64,000 nt of DNA, taken from Chloroflexota bacterium. Lineage in GTDB: Bacteria; Chloroflexota; Anaerolineae; Anaerolineales; Anaerolineaceae. Positions 43,728 through 52,272 of the stretch are shown in pieces. Numbering within the stretch: position 1 is the stretch's first letter; every line of letters starts with the position of its first letter. Both the position numbers and the translations under genes were made by a program. Location of the stretch: NCBI GenBank assembly GCA_016887485.1, contig CP069394.1, forward strand, positions 620,001 to 684,000. The letters are read 5' to 3'. The notes beneath the pieces were generated by a model that did not search any database, had not been told where the DNA came from, and saw nothing but the letters and a program-made list of their open reading frames with translations.

Positions 43728-45545
43728 ATGAAAAAGGAATCGGAAACCGGGCAGAATATGTCGAAGGCCATAAATGACTTTTGCATGACAGTTTGCACGG
43801 TCAATGGCTCTGGCAGCGCCACAGCCAACACAACCCTCTTACGAGCCATGTTCCATATGGGGATCCCAGTATCCGGGAAGAATATATTTCCCTCCAACAT
43901 CAAAGGTCTGCCCACCTGGTTTTCCATCCGAGTTTCCAAGGATGGATATCTGGCCCGGGTGGCCCATGACGACATCATCGTTCAGATGAACTCCACCACT
44001 TTTTCGGCGGACGTTGATTACAATGTGCCCGGCGGGGTGGTGTTCTATGCGGATCATATTGCAGTACCTATCCATCGCAACGATGTGATTGCTTATCCCA
44101 TGCCTGTCAAGCAGTTGATCAGTGAAGCTGAGGTTCCGCGTAACCTGCGGGACTATATGGAAAACATGGTCTATGTCGGGGTGGTCTCCCAGATGTTGGG
44201 GATCGAACTAGATGTGGTTCATGAGGTCTTACTTAGCCAATTCAAAAATAAATCTTCTGTGGCCGAGAGTAACTTCGCAATGGTGAAGATGGCGGCAGAT
44301 TGGGCAAGGGATAACCTGGAGAAGAAAGACCGTTATTCTGTGGAAGCCATGCCGCCATTAGATGATTACATCATGACAGATGGCAACACCGCTGGCGCGT
44401 TGGGCGCGATTTATGGTGGGTTTGAATTCTGCGGATGGTATCCGATTACACCGGCAACCAGCCTGGCCGAATCGCTCAACATATTTGCACCGGAATTGCG
44501 TAAGGACCCCGAAACCGGGAAGAACACCTTTGCCGTTGTTCAGGCCGAGGATGAACTGGCCTCAATCGGTATGGCGATTGGTGCAGGTTGGGCTGGAATT
44601 CGCTCAATGACCTCCACCTCCGGCCCAGGCGTCAGCCTGATGACGGAATATATGAGCCTGGCGTATTATGCTGAAGTTCCGCTGGTGCTGTGGGATGTGC
44701 AACGCGTTGGCCCCAGTACAGGGCTGCCGACCCGTACCGGGCAAGGCGATCTCAATCTGACCTATTTCCTGGGACATGGCGATACCAATCAGATCATCCT
44801 GATCCCTTCGTCCGTCAATGAATGTTTTAAATTTGGCTGGCAAGCGTTTGATATTGCTGAAAAATACCAGACCCCGGTTATCATCCTGAGTGATTTGGAT
44901 TTGGGGATGAATCTCTGGATGACCAAAAAATTTGATTATCCGGACCAGCCGATAAATCGCGGCAAGATCCTCTGGGAAGAGGACTTGAAGAACTTCGGGC
45001 GAGATTGGGGACGCTACCTGGATGTGGATGGCGACGGCATTCCCTATCGGACGGTGATGGGAAATGAAAACCCCCAAGCCCCATATTTCACCCGGGGTAC
45101 CGGGCATGATGAATATGGCAATTACAGTGAGGCACCTGAAGTTTGGGTTAGGGTGATGGATAGAATCAAGGCGAAGCTTGAAAATGCCCGCGAAGACCTT
45201 CCTAAACCGGAATTCCGCCGTTTGGAAGGGGCCAGGATCGGGCTGATCGCTATGGGTTCTACAGAGCCGGCCATGTTGGAAGCTCAGGATAAACTGGAAG
45301 CCCTTGGAGTCAAATGTGATTTCATGCGGATCAGGGCACTGCCTTTCTCCAAAGAAGTGAGAAAGTTTATTGAAGAACATGATGTCAATTACGTGGCGGA
45401 ATTGAACCGGGATGGACATCTGCATCAGATCCTGTCGCTGGATTACTGTCACATGACTGAGAAAATGGTCTCCATTGCATTTATGGACGGGCTGCCAATG
45501 ACGGCAGATCTGATTGTGAATGCATTGATGGATAGGGAGGGCTAG
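43728..45545 (+). CDS. korA: 2-oxoacid:acceptor oxidoreductase, fused gamma-alpha subunit
   Basis: 605 residues: a gamma-domain (about 15-190, NGSGSATANTTLLRAMFHMG) and the alpha subunit (about 205-590, GALGAIYGGFEFCGWYPITP, QAEDELASIGMAIGAGWAG). Decarboxylates a 2-oxoacid (such as 2-oxoglutarate or a branched-chain oxoacid) with CoA, giving acyl-CoA and reduced ferredoxin together with the beta subunit. AAGGAGC lies before the ATG. korB follows after 4 bases. Substrate is not identifiable; the KorA symbol denotes the subunit class. Confidence 0.9.
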   Translation: MKKESETGQNMSKAINDFCMTVCTVNGSGSATANTTLLRAMFHMGIPVSGKNIFPSNIKGLPTWFSIRVSKDGYLARVAHDDIIVQMNSTTFSADVDYNVPGGVVFYADHIAVPIHRNDVIAYPMPVKQLISEAEVPRNLRDYMENMVYVGVVSQMLGIELDVVHEVLLSQFKNKSSVAESNFAMVKMAADWARDNLEKKDRYSVEAMPPLDDYIMTDGNTAGALGAIYGGFEFCGWYPITPATSLAESLNIFAPELRKDPETGKNTFAVVQAEDELASIGMAIGAGWAGIRSMTSTSGPGVSLMTEYMSLAYYAEVPLVLWDVQRVGPSTGLPTRTGQGDLNLTYFLGHGDTNQIILIPSSVNECFKFGWQAFDIAEKYQTPVIILSDLDLGMNLWMTKKFDYPDQPINRGKILWEEDLKNFGRDWGRYLDVDGDGIPYRTVMGNENPQAPYFTRGTGHDEYGNYSEAPEVWVRVMDRIKAKLENAREDLPKPEFRRLEGARIGLIAMGSTEPAMLEAQDKLEALGVKCDFMRIRALPFSKEVRKFIEEHDVNYVAELNRDGHLHQILSLDYCHMTEKMVSIAFMDGLPMTADLIVNALMDREG

Positions 45546-45549
45546 AGAC

Positions 45550-46584
45550 ATGGCTGAAAAAGAAGCATCAACCAATCAAATTGGTCTAACACGTACAGAT
45601 TATCGTGGTGAGAAATCCACTCTTTGCCCGGGTTGTGGGCACAATACTATATCAGCCCAGATCATCATGGCCTGCTATGAGATGAACATTCCCCCCGAAC
45701 GGATCGTCAAATTCAGCGGGATCGGCTGTTCAAGCAAGAGCCCGACCTATTTCCTGAAGAAATCCTTTGGGTTCAACGGTTTGCACGGCCGGATGCCTTC
45801 ATTGGCATTGGGAGCAGCCTTTGCGGATCGCAGCATGAAAGTGATAGGCGTCTCCGGCGATGGTGACACGGCCAGCATTGGTATTGGTCAGTTCAAGCAT
45901 CTCATCCGCCGCAACCTTCCAATGGTTTATATCATTGAGAATAACGGTGTTTATGGCCTGACCAAGGGGCAATTCTCTGCGACGGCGGAGAAAGGTCTGG
46001 AGCTTAAGCACCAAGGAATGAACCCCTTCATGCCGATTGATATTGTCAAAGAAGCTCTGGTGGGGAATGCTAGCTTTGTGGCTCGATCATTTGCCGGCGA
46101 CCCTAAGCAAGTTCGTGAGCTGTTGAAAGCAGCGCTTAGTCACAATGGCACTTCAGTGATCGATATTATCAGTCCTTGTGTAAGCTTTAATAACCGCGAG
46201 GATACACTTCACTCGTATCAATGGGGCCGTCAACATGAAGCGCCGCTGCATGATATTTCATTCGTGCCGACAAAGAGAGCGATTATTTTGGATGAATTCG
46301 AAGAAGGTTCCTTCAAGGAAGTGACCTTGCACGATGGCTCAGTGGTTGTCTTGAAAAAACTGGAAACGGATTATGATCCGACGGATAAGTGGCAGGCTTT
46401 GAAAATCCTTGAAAAAGGTGAGCGAGATCATTACCTCGTGACCGGATTGATCTATGTCGATCCTGACCAGCCATCACTCTATGATTTCATGAACCTGACG
46501 GAAGAACCGCTGAATAGAGTTCCCAACAGTAAGATGCGACCTTCCAAGGAAAGTCTGGATAAGATCAACCAGAGTATGTTGTAG
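45550..46584 (+). CDS. korB: 2-oxoacid:acceptor oxidoreductase, beta (TPP, Fe-S) subunit
   Basis: 344 residues. TPP motif GDGDTASIGIGQ (about 101-112) with the following ENNGVYGLTKGQ; a cluster ligand set is CPGCGHN near the N-terminus, Cys in GIGCSSKSP and Cys in SPCVSFNN. No ferredoxin domain of its own is visible, so it may use a separate ferredoxin. Partner of the upstream alpha-gamma fusion. Terminated by a hairpin shared with the converging dehydrogenase gene. Confidence 0.92.
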   Translation: MAEKEASTNQIGLTRTDYRGEKSTLCPGCGHNTISAQIIMACYEMNIPPERIVKFSGIGCSSKSPTYFLKKSFGFNGLHGRMPSLALGAAFADRSMKVIGVSGDGDTASIGIGQFKHLIRRNLPMVYIIENNGVYGLTKGQFSATAEKGLELKHQGMNPFMPIDIVKEALVGNASFVARSFAGDPKQVRELLKAALSHNGTSVIDIISPCVSFNNREDTLHSYQWGRQHEAPLHDISFVPTKRAIILDEFEEGSFKEVTLHDGSVVVLKKLETDYDPTDKWQALKILEKGERDHYLVTGLIYVDPDQPSLYDFMNLTEEPLNRVPNSKMRPSKESLDKINQSML

Positions 46585-46665
46585 ATTTCTTTTGCAGCTA
46601 TTGGTTGCATCGAATACTATGAGTCAAAATGCGTCTCTTTGATCATGTTTATCGATAATAAATAT

Positions 46666-46692
46666 GCCTCCCTTAATCGGGAGGCTTTTTGT
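46666..46692. terminator. Terminator between korB and the zinc dehydrogenase gene
   Basis: 7-bp stem GCCTCCC (46666-46672) with GGGAGGC (46679-46685), 6-base loop, followed by TTTTTG on the plus strand; the minus side has fewer T bases. Confidence 0.85.
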
Positions 46693-46730
46693 TTTACAGA
46701 GTAATTTATAAGGATATTGACCAGCTGATT

Positions 46731-47759
46731 TTACATCTCAATCAGCACTTTAATGGCCTGATTACCTCGCTGTGTCAGCAGGCTGAAAGCATCCTGTACT
46801 TTTTCCAATGGAAACCGATGTGTTACCAATGTTTCCAATGAGAGCTTGTTTTGATCCAGGATTGTGAGGGCATCCTGAAAATCCCAGTTATAGCCCTGCG
46901 AACCGGAGAGAGTGATCTCTTTTTGGATGAAGAGGTTGATTGGCACTTTGGGGAAGGGATCTTCAAAAATACCAATTAAAGTGGACAAGCCGCCTTTTCG
47001 TACTGACTGGAGTGTTTGTTCCAATGTTTGGGCAAAGCCAGCAGCTTCAAAAGAAAAGTCCACGCCCAACCTTTCAGTCTGGTTGAGGATGGTTTCGACA
47101 GAGTTTTCTTCAAGGTTATTGATCGCCATGGTGGCACCAATTTCGAGGGCTTTATCCAGTCGGAATTGATTGATATCAATAGAGAATGTTTGTCCTTGGG
47201 TCCGACGGCTAGCTAGCATAACGACCAGTAGGCCGATCGCACCTGCACCGAACACTGCAGTAGATTGACCAAGGTGCATTTCGCATTTATTAACAGCGTG
47301 CAGAGCTACCGAAAGGGGTTCAACCAATGCCCCCGTTTCCAGCGATACCGAATCGGGAAGGCGGAAAACATACCGGGCGGGGGCTATGAAATATTCGCCA
47401 AAAGCACCTTGCCCACGCCGGTAGTGGAAACTGACATCTTGGCAAAGGTGGTATTGACCTCGCAGACAAAAATGGCATTTCCCGCAGGCGATGACTGGCT
47501 CCACCGTTACTCGATCACCAACCTGAAGGTTTGTCACTTCCGAGCCCTTTTCGATGACTACGCCGGAGAGTTCGTGCCCCACGGCGCTGGGCAAGGAGAC
47601 AGAAGGATGCAGACCTTTGTATAAGTGCAGATCGCTGCCGCAGATTGCCGCGTATTTGACCTTAATCCGCACCTCATCAGGCAGTAGGTTGTTCATGGGA
47701 TGATCTTCAAAAGCGACCTTTCCTGGTTCAGTGATAATGGCCATCGGATAGGTTTGCAT
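46731..47759 (-). CDS. Zn-dependent medium-chain alcohol dehydrogenase
   Basis: 342 residues from the ATG at 47759 (AAGGAG nine bases before; the longer frame would start at a TTG inside the upstream gene). Catalytic zinc residues Cys in AICGSDLH and GHE in AVGHELSG; structural zinc set CGKCHFCLRGQYHLC. The nucleotide motif is GAGAIGLLVVML, so NAD(P) is bound. L-threonine, sorbitol or galactitol-type dehydrogenases share this pattern; the substrate is unknown. Last gene of the CoA-transferase operon of the catabolic island. Confidence 0.9.
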   Translation of the reverse strand: MQTYPMAIITEPGKVAFEDHPMNNLLPDEVRIKVKYAAICGSDLHLYKGLHPSVSLPSAVGHELSGVVIEKGSEVTNLQVGDRVTVEPVIACGKCHFCLRGQYHLCQDVSFHYRRGQGAFGEYFIAPARYVFRLPDSVSLETGALVEPLSVALHAVNKCEMHLGQSTAVFGAGAIGLLVVMLASRRTQGQTFSIDINQFRLDKALEIGATMAINNLEENSVETILNQTERLGVDFSFEAAGFAQTLEQTLQSVRKGGLSTLIGIFEDPFPKVPINLFIQKEITLSGSQGYNWDFQDALTILDQNKLSLETLVTHRFPLEKVQDAFSLLTQRGNQAIKVLIEM

Positions 47760-47763
47760 CGGT

Positions 47764-48645
47764 TTATGCTCCTTGTTCAATATGATTAATAAGGGTGCCT
47801 AACGACGAGATTGTGATTTTGATCTCTTCACCGGGTTCCAGGGGTGGATGGAAAACCAATTCGCCATGAAATAATTTTGGGCTTCCTGTCAGGACAAGGT
47901 CACCAGGTTGGAGCGTAGTAAGGGTGGATAGATAGGCTAAGATTTCGTCCACGGTAAATAGCATCCTGACGGTTGAGGATTCCTGCACCAGGTCGCCGTT
48001 GCGCCAGGTTCGGATCATCAAGTCCTGTGGGTCTGTTATTTCATCGGCGGGCACGAAGACTGGGCCTGTAGGTGTGAAAGTATCGAACATTTTCCCACTG
48101 GTCCATTGAGATGTGCGTTTTTCAATCGTTTGATCGCCAACATCATTCGCGATGGTATATCCAGCAATGTGACTCCGGGCTTCCGAAAGGGGAACGTTGT
48201 GGCAGGTATCAGCGATATAAAAGGCTAATTCTGCTTCGAAATGGACATTTTCACAGGCTCTGGCAAGGCGTATCGGTGCACGATGAGATGAGAGACCGCT
48301 GGTCGGCTTCAGGAACACGACCGGATATTCAGGCCTAGGAGTGTCTGCCCTGGATGGATAGTTCATCCCAATGCAAATTATCTTGCCGGGATTGGGGATA
48401 GGAGGGGCAAGGGTGAGTTTATCCAGGTCAAGGCCCTCTCCCATGTTTAAGTGATTTAAACAGGTTTGGTTCAGGAGTGCCTTTTGCGCTGGGGTTAGTG
48501 AGAGGAGGCCTTTTACTGAATGTGCTTGAAAAGTTGTTATTTCACCAATGGCCTGCAAGAGCGGTGGAAATTCAACCGCCCGGCCATCCATCAGACAGGC
48601 TGGCTGGTGTTTCCCATTCTCGTCCAGATAGGTCAGGTATCGCAT
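47764..48645 (-). CDS. Fumarylacetoacetate hydrolase family enzyme
   Basis: 293 residues. N-terminal DUF2437-like part (about 1-75) and the catalytic FAH domain (about 85-285): metal ligands in HFEAELAFYI (two Glu) and the Asp in ANDVGDQTIEKR. The family includes fumarylacetoacetate, acylpyruvate and 2-keto-3-deoxy acid hydrolases or decarboxylases. With the CoA-transferase, crotonase and dehydrogenase in the same operon it suggests cleavage of a beta-diketo or hydroxy acid intermediate. It begins 13 bases after the crotonase gene. Confidence 0.9.
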   Translation of the reverse strand: MRYLTYLDENGKHQPACLMDGRAVEFPPLLQAIGEITTFQAHSVKGLLSLTPAQKALLNQTCLNHLNMGEGLDLDKLTLAPPIPNPGKIICIGMNYPSRADTPRPEYPVVFLKPTSGLSSHRAPIRLARACENVHFEAELAFYIADTCHNVPLSEARSHIAGYTIANDVGDQTIEKRTSQWTSGKMFDTFTPTGPVFVPADEITDPQDLMIRTWRNGDLVQESSTVRMLFTVDEILAYLSTLTTLQPGDLVLTGSPKLFHGELVFHPPLEPGEEIKITISSLGTLINHIEQGA

Positions 48646-48658
48646 GATTGTTACGGTT

Positions 48659-49465
48659 CTAATCCTGATTGAATTTTGGAGGTCTTTTATCTAGAAAGGC
48701 ATTGCGGCCTTCCAGCGAATCTGCGTTTCCACCAGTTTTTACCCGCAGGTCACTTTCCAAAACCAATCCTTTTTCCATTCCTTCTCGGAGGCCTGCGTTG
48801 ACACATATTTTTGTGGATTCAATGGATGAGCTGGCGTAGGAGGCGATTGTCTGTGCAATGCCTAAAGCCTCCTCCATGAGGGTTGCAGAAGGAAAAACAT
48901 ATTCCACCAAACCGATCCGTAGGGCTTCCTCAGCATCAACAGTGCGGCCGGTTAGAAGGAGATCCAGCGCTCTTCCGCGACCAACAAGCCGCGGCAGGCG
49001 TTGGGTACCACTGCCGGAGGCGAAAGCGCCAACTTTGACCTCAGGGAAACCGAATTTGGCGGTGTCAGCTGCAATTCGGAAATCGCAAGCCAGTGATAGG
49101 ACTGCGCCGCCACCAAAAGTGAAGCCGTTGCATACGGCGATCACGGGGAACCGGGCATCCTCAATCATCTGGTTGAGGGAGGATTCCCAGTAGTCATTTT
49201 CCAACAGCCAGCCGGGTTCGGGGCTGAAGTCGTGAATATCTGAGCCGACCGAAAAGGCTTTTCCGACCCCGGTCAACAACAAGCAGCGAATTTTGGGATC
49301 ATCTTCTAGTTTTCGTATAGCCGACATCAATGCCCTTTTGACCGCATGGCGCAGCACCCCGAGGGGCTCAGACTGGATGGTGATTAAGGCGACGTTATCT
49401 ACTGGGCTGGTCACCTGAAAGGCGGAGGTTTCCTCAGAAAAGCCATTTCGTTTTTGGTTGGTCAT
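48659..49465 (-). CDS. Enoyl-CoA hydratase/isomerase (crotonase) family protein
   Basis: 268 residues with the crotonase fold. The oxyanion-hole segment reads CNGFTFGGGAVLSLACDFR. The first of the two catalytic glutamates of hydratases (GGGCE) is absent; the second (FGFPEVKVGAFASGSGTQRL) is retained. So it may act as an isomerase, hydrolase or decarboxylase rather than a standard hydratase. The gene starts one base after the CoA-transferase stop and shares an operon with it. Confidence 0.88.
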   Translation of the reverse strand: MTNQKRNGFSEETSAFQVTSPVDNVALITIQSEPLGVLRHAVKRALMSAIRKLEDDPKIRCLLLTGVGKAFSVGSDIHDFSPEPGWLLENDYWESSLNQMIEDARFPVIAVCNGFTFGGGAVLSLACDFRIAADTAKFGFPEVKVGAFASGSGTQRLPRLVGRGRALDLLLTGRTVDAEEALRIGLVEYVFPSATLMEEALGIAQTIASYASSSIESTKICVNAGLREGMEKGLVLESDLRVKTGGNADSLEGRNAFLDKRPPKFNQD

Positions 49466-51055
49466 TCACTCCTCCTTGCGCAACCGCTCGGGAATATTTA
49501 GAGGGGATTTGGACAGCAAGTCTGCATTAAGACCTATTGGTTCAGGCCTGAAGAGACGTTCATCCATTAATTTTAGATCAGGTGAGATCAGGGGGTTGAT
49601 CTCCATCTGATTTAGTACATCCTGATCAAGGTCGATGCCCGGAGCGATCTCAATCAGTTCAAGCTGACCATCTTTCTTGCGGAAGACTGCCCTTTCAGTG
49701 ATATAAAGGGCTTCCTGTCCGCGTTGGTCAGCGAAGTTGCCATTGTAACTTACCTGCTGCAGCTTTGAGACAAACTTCTTGCTGCGTCCTTCTTTTCGGA
49801 TATTTAATTTTCCATCTTCAATAGCAATATCCAATCCGCCTGCGGTGAGAGTGCCGCTGAACATCACCTTCTTGGCATTTTGGCTGATATTGACAAAACC
49901 ACCCACACCAATGATCCGATCACCGAAACGGCTGACGTTCACACTCCCGTTGGCATCAACTTCAGCAAAAGAAAGAAAAGCCAGATCCAACCCACCCCCG
50001 TCATAGAAATCAAATTGATAGGGCTGGTCCACTATGGAGGTGTAATTAATGGCCGCACCAGCATCAGAGGAGGGCGAACCACCGTTCAGCCCCTGTTCAT
50101 TGGTCAAAGTTATCTCTCCCGCAATCCCTTCCTCTGCTGCAATGGTGCCAATGCCAGTGGAAACACCGGCGCCCAGGTTGCAGATGGCGTTAGGGCGAAG
50201 TTCCATTGCCGCTCGTCTCGCGATGATCTTACGGGCATTGAAGGGGAGTGGTGTGATTGAGTCTTCAGGTAATCGGATCTCACCGGCGTAGGCTGCGCTG
50301 TAATCTGTAAGATAGGTTTGGCGTTGATGCGGGTCTATTACGATTAAGTCCACCAGCATACCGGGTATCTTGATGTTTTTGGCAGGGATGGTGCCACGCT
50401 GGGTGATTCGTTCAACTTGGACGATTACCAAGCCCCCATTTCGGTGCGTGGCTTGGGCCATAGGCAGCATTTCTCCAAAAACGGCTTCTTTTTCCATCGA
50501 GACATTGCCGTCTTCATCAGCAGTAGTACCTCGAAGAAATGCCACATCTACACAATAGGGCTTATAAAAGATCCATTCTTTTCCGTCCAGTTTGACCAGT
50601 TCCACCAGGTCTTCCTTGGCACATTTACTCTGACGTCCACCGTCCTGGCGGGGATCAATATAGGTGTGGAGCCCGACATGAGAAAGTAAGCCAGGTCTGC
50701 CAGCTGCCATTTCGCGCATCAATTGAGAGAGGGCACCCTGTGGCAGGGTATAAGCTTCAACGGTGTTTTCAGCAGCACGCTTTTGGAAAGCTGGACTGTT
50801 GACCAGCGCGCCTGTCACAATTCTTTTTACCAAGCCGGGATGGGCCAGATGGCCAACCCCCTGGCTGATATTGTCGCCTATGCCCACAGGGTGTAGCAGC
50901 GTCAGATTATGCGGTTGGTTTTCTGCCAGATATCTTTCTTCAAGTGCGACAATCAGGGCTTCCGGTACGGCATGCCCTCCACCTGATCCCCCAATTAGCA
51001 GCAAATCGGAATCTTTGATATATTTCACAGCTTTTTGCAGGGATACAATCTTCAA
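49466..51055 (-). CDS. Acyl-CoA:carboxylate CoA-transferase (family I, fused subunits)
   Basis: 529 residues from a TTG start at 51055 with GGAGG six bases before it; the longer frame from an ATG at 51157 has no homology upstream. Both alpha and beta halves of a 3-oxoacid/propionate-type CoA-transferase are fused: GGSGGGHAVPEALI at the start, IPAKNIKIPGMLVDLIVID (alpha half), and the catalytic Glu in ITLTNEQGLNGGSPS (about residue 319) in the beta half. It exchanges CoA between a carboxylic acid and an acyl-CoA without ATP. First gene of the minus-strand operon of the island; a promoter with TTGTTT and TAAGAT, 18 bases apart, lies at 51108-51137. Confidence 0.9.
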   Translation of the reverse strand: MKIVSLQKAVKYIKDSDLLLIGGSGGGHAVPEALIVALEERYLAENQPHNLTLLHPVGIGDNISQGVGHLAHPGLVKRIVTGALVNSPAFQKRAAENTVEAYTLPQGALSQLMREMAAGRPGLLSHVGLHTYIDPRQDGGRQSKCAKEDLVELVKLDGKEWIFYKPYCVDVAFLRGTTADEDGNVSMEKEAVFGEMLPMAQATHRNGGLVIVQVERITQRGTIPAKNIKIPGMLVDLIVIDPHQRQTYLTDYSAAYAGEIRLPEDSITPLPFNARKIIARRAAMELRPNAICNLGAGVSTGIGTIAAEEGIAGEITLTNEQGLNGGSPSSDAGAAINYTSIVDQPYQFDFYDGGGLDLAFLSFAEVDANGSVNVSRFGDRIIGVGGFVNISQNAKKVMFSGTLTAGGLDIAIEDGKLNIRKEGRSKKFVSKLQQVSYNGNFADQRGQEALYITERAVFRKKDGQLELIEIAPGIDLDQDVLNQMEINPLISPDLKLMDERLFRPEPIGLNADLLSKSPLNIPERLRKEE

Positions 51056-51107
51056 TTTTTGCCTCCGACCTTTACACCTTGGCGTAGATAATCGCATGAG
51101 ATTTTCT

Positions 51108-51137
51108 ATCTTACCATTACAAAGATAATTAAAACAA
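51108..51137 (-). promoter_or_regulatory. Promoter of the CoA-transferase operon
   Basis: On the minus strand TTGTTT (51132-51137), 18 bases, TAAGAT (51108-51113). About 50 bases before the TTG start. The divergent gene at 51271 has a TATAAT box at 51221-51226 with a poor -35. Confidence 0.5.
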
Positions 51138-51270
51138 CCTGATTCAATCGTTTTCATCGTTTAATATATGACTTTTATCCATTTTTTGATGATTTATTAG
51201 GAAATATTTTTAGTTTTCTGTATAATCTTTTTGGATTAAGGGGCTACAACTAACCATCAAAGGAGAAATT

Positions 51271-52128
51271 ATGGTGATTAAACAATTGGTTGATACGATG
51301 CTTACACGAGCAAACGAAAATTCGTTGACCCCGTTTCGGCTGAAGGATTGGGATCAACTGGTTAAATGGGAAGTGGACGGGGAGGATCATTACTGGCAAA
51401 GTAAAGATGGCCAGTTCGTCCCGGTTGAGAGGGGAGAAGCTGGGTTTACGCTAAAATGCTCCGCTGATACTTTGCAGAAAATTGTCGATAAAAAGATGCC
51501 ATTCTTTATGGCGCTTTGGGGCACCGGTGATATTCAATTTGAGGGAGGTTTTGGTGATGCTTACCGGTTGGGATATGTTTTTCTTGATGACGAACGGGAG
51601 CGACGGGTTATTTTCATCAGCCATTGCTGGTTGAACATCAACACTCGCTTCCCACAAGGTGCTGCATTCAAAGGCGCAAATGTCCCCTTAATCAAGACTC
51701 TGTTGGACAGTGGATTGGGGATCATTCAAATGCCCTGCCCAGAGTATGAGGTTCTGGGTTTGGAAAAATACGCTTATGGCGATATCATCCTGGAGCCACT
51801 GCGGGCGAAATTCCGTGAGGTTGCCAAGATTGTTGTGAAGCAAATTAAGGATTACCTTGCACTCGGTTTTGATGTGGTCGGCGTTCTGGGGATGAACCCC
51901 AGCCCGTCCTGCGGTGTCGATTCAACCAAGGGAAAGGGAACCATGTTGGGAACCAACAGAGATACCTCAGAAGAAAATGATTCCGGAATTTTCATGGATG
52001 AGTTGAAAAAATTGTTGGCTGAGAATGGGCTTTCTGATATTCGCATCTTTGCTGTTCGCCGGCTCATGACTGGTGAACCGGGTCTGGAAGAACGAATGGA
52101 ACAATTAAGGGGTTATATTAGCGCTTGA
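51271..52128 (+). CDS. SCP2-like / DUF523-like fusion protein
   Basis: 285 residues. The N-terminal 105 residues resemble a sterol-carrier/lipid-binding domain (SCP2-like: TLKCSADTLQKIVDKKMPFF, GTGDIQFEGGFGDAYRL). The C-terminal part (about 112-285) has the pattern of DUF523/TudS-type proteins: Cys119 in SHCWLN, Cys156 in MPCPEYEVLGLE, Cys214 in PSPSCGVDS. These three cysteines would hold a 4Fe-4S cluster with one open iron, as in the thiouracil desulfidase TudS, whose cluster binds sulfur. The combination and location in a molybdenum-hydroxylase island are unusual. Function is unknown; AAGGAGAAA precedes the ATG. A terminator follows. Confidence 0.65.
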   Translation: MVIKQLVDTMLTRANENSLTPFRLKDWDQLVKWEVDGEDHYWQSKDGQFVPVERGEAGFTLKCSADTLQKIVDKKMPFFMALWGTGDIQFEGGFGDAYRLGYVFLDDERERRVIFISHCWLNINTRFPQGAAFKGANVPLIKTLLDSGLGIIQMPCPEYEVLGLEKYAYGDIILEPLRAKFREVAKIVVKQIKDYLALGFDVVGVLGMNPSPSCGVDSTKGKGTMLGTNRDTSEENDSGIFMDELKKLLAENGLSDIRIFAVRRLMTGEPGLEERMEQLRGYISA

Positions 52129-52150
52129 ACGCAATTTTATAGAAAAAAGT

Positions 52151-52192
52151 AAGAGGTTTGGGCCAGTTTTTCATCCCAAGCCTCTTTTTTTA
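52151..52192 (+). terminator. Terminator of the SCP2/DUF523-like gene
   Basis: 12-bp stem with one T:G pair (52151-52162 with 52175-52186), 12-base loop, followed by a run of T. Confidence 0.85.
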
Positions 52193-52234
52193 TGTCAAGT
52201 GGCAGTTAATTGGTTGTTAATCTGGGTTAATGCC

Positions 52235-52263
52235 TTGACAATATACTTTATGTTTTATAAAAT
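52235..52263 (+). promoter_or_regulatory. Strong promoter of the island GntR gene
   Basis: TTGACA at 52235-52240, exactly 17 bases, TAAAAT at 52258-52263. The ATG is at 52271, about 7 bases after the -10 box, so the start site falls at or near the start codon and the message is probably leaderless. A palindrome overlaps this promoter. Confidence 0.75.
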
Positions 52264-52272
52264 ATAAAGTAT
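52243..52272. promoter_or_regulatory. Palindromic operator over promoter and start codon
   Basis: ATACTTTAT (52243-52251) and ATAAAGTAT (52264-52272) form a perfect 9-bp inverted repeat with 12 bases between, enclosing the -10 box and reaching into the ATG. Likely binding site for the GntR product, for autorepression. Confidence 0.65.
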
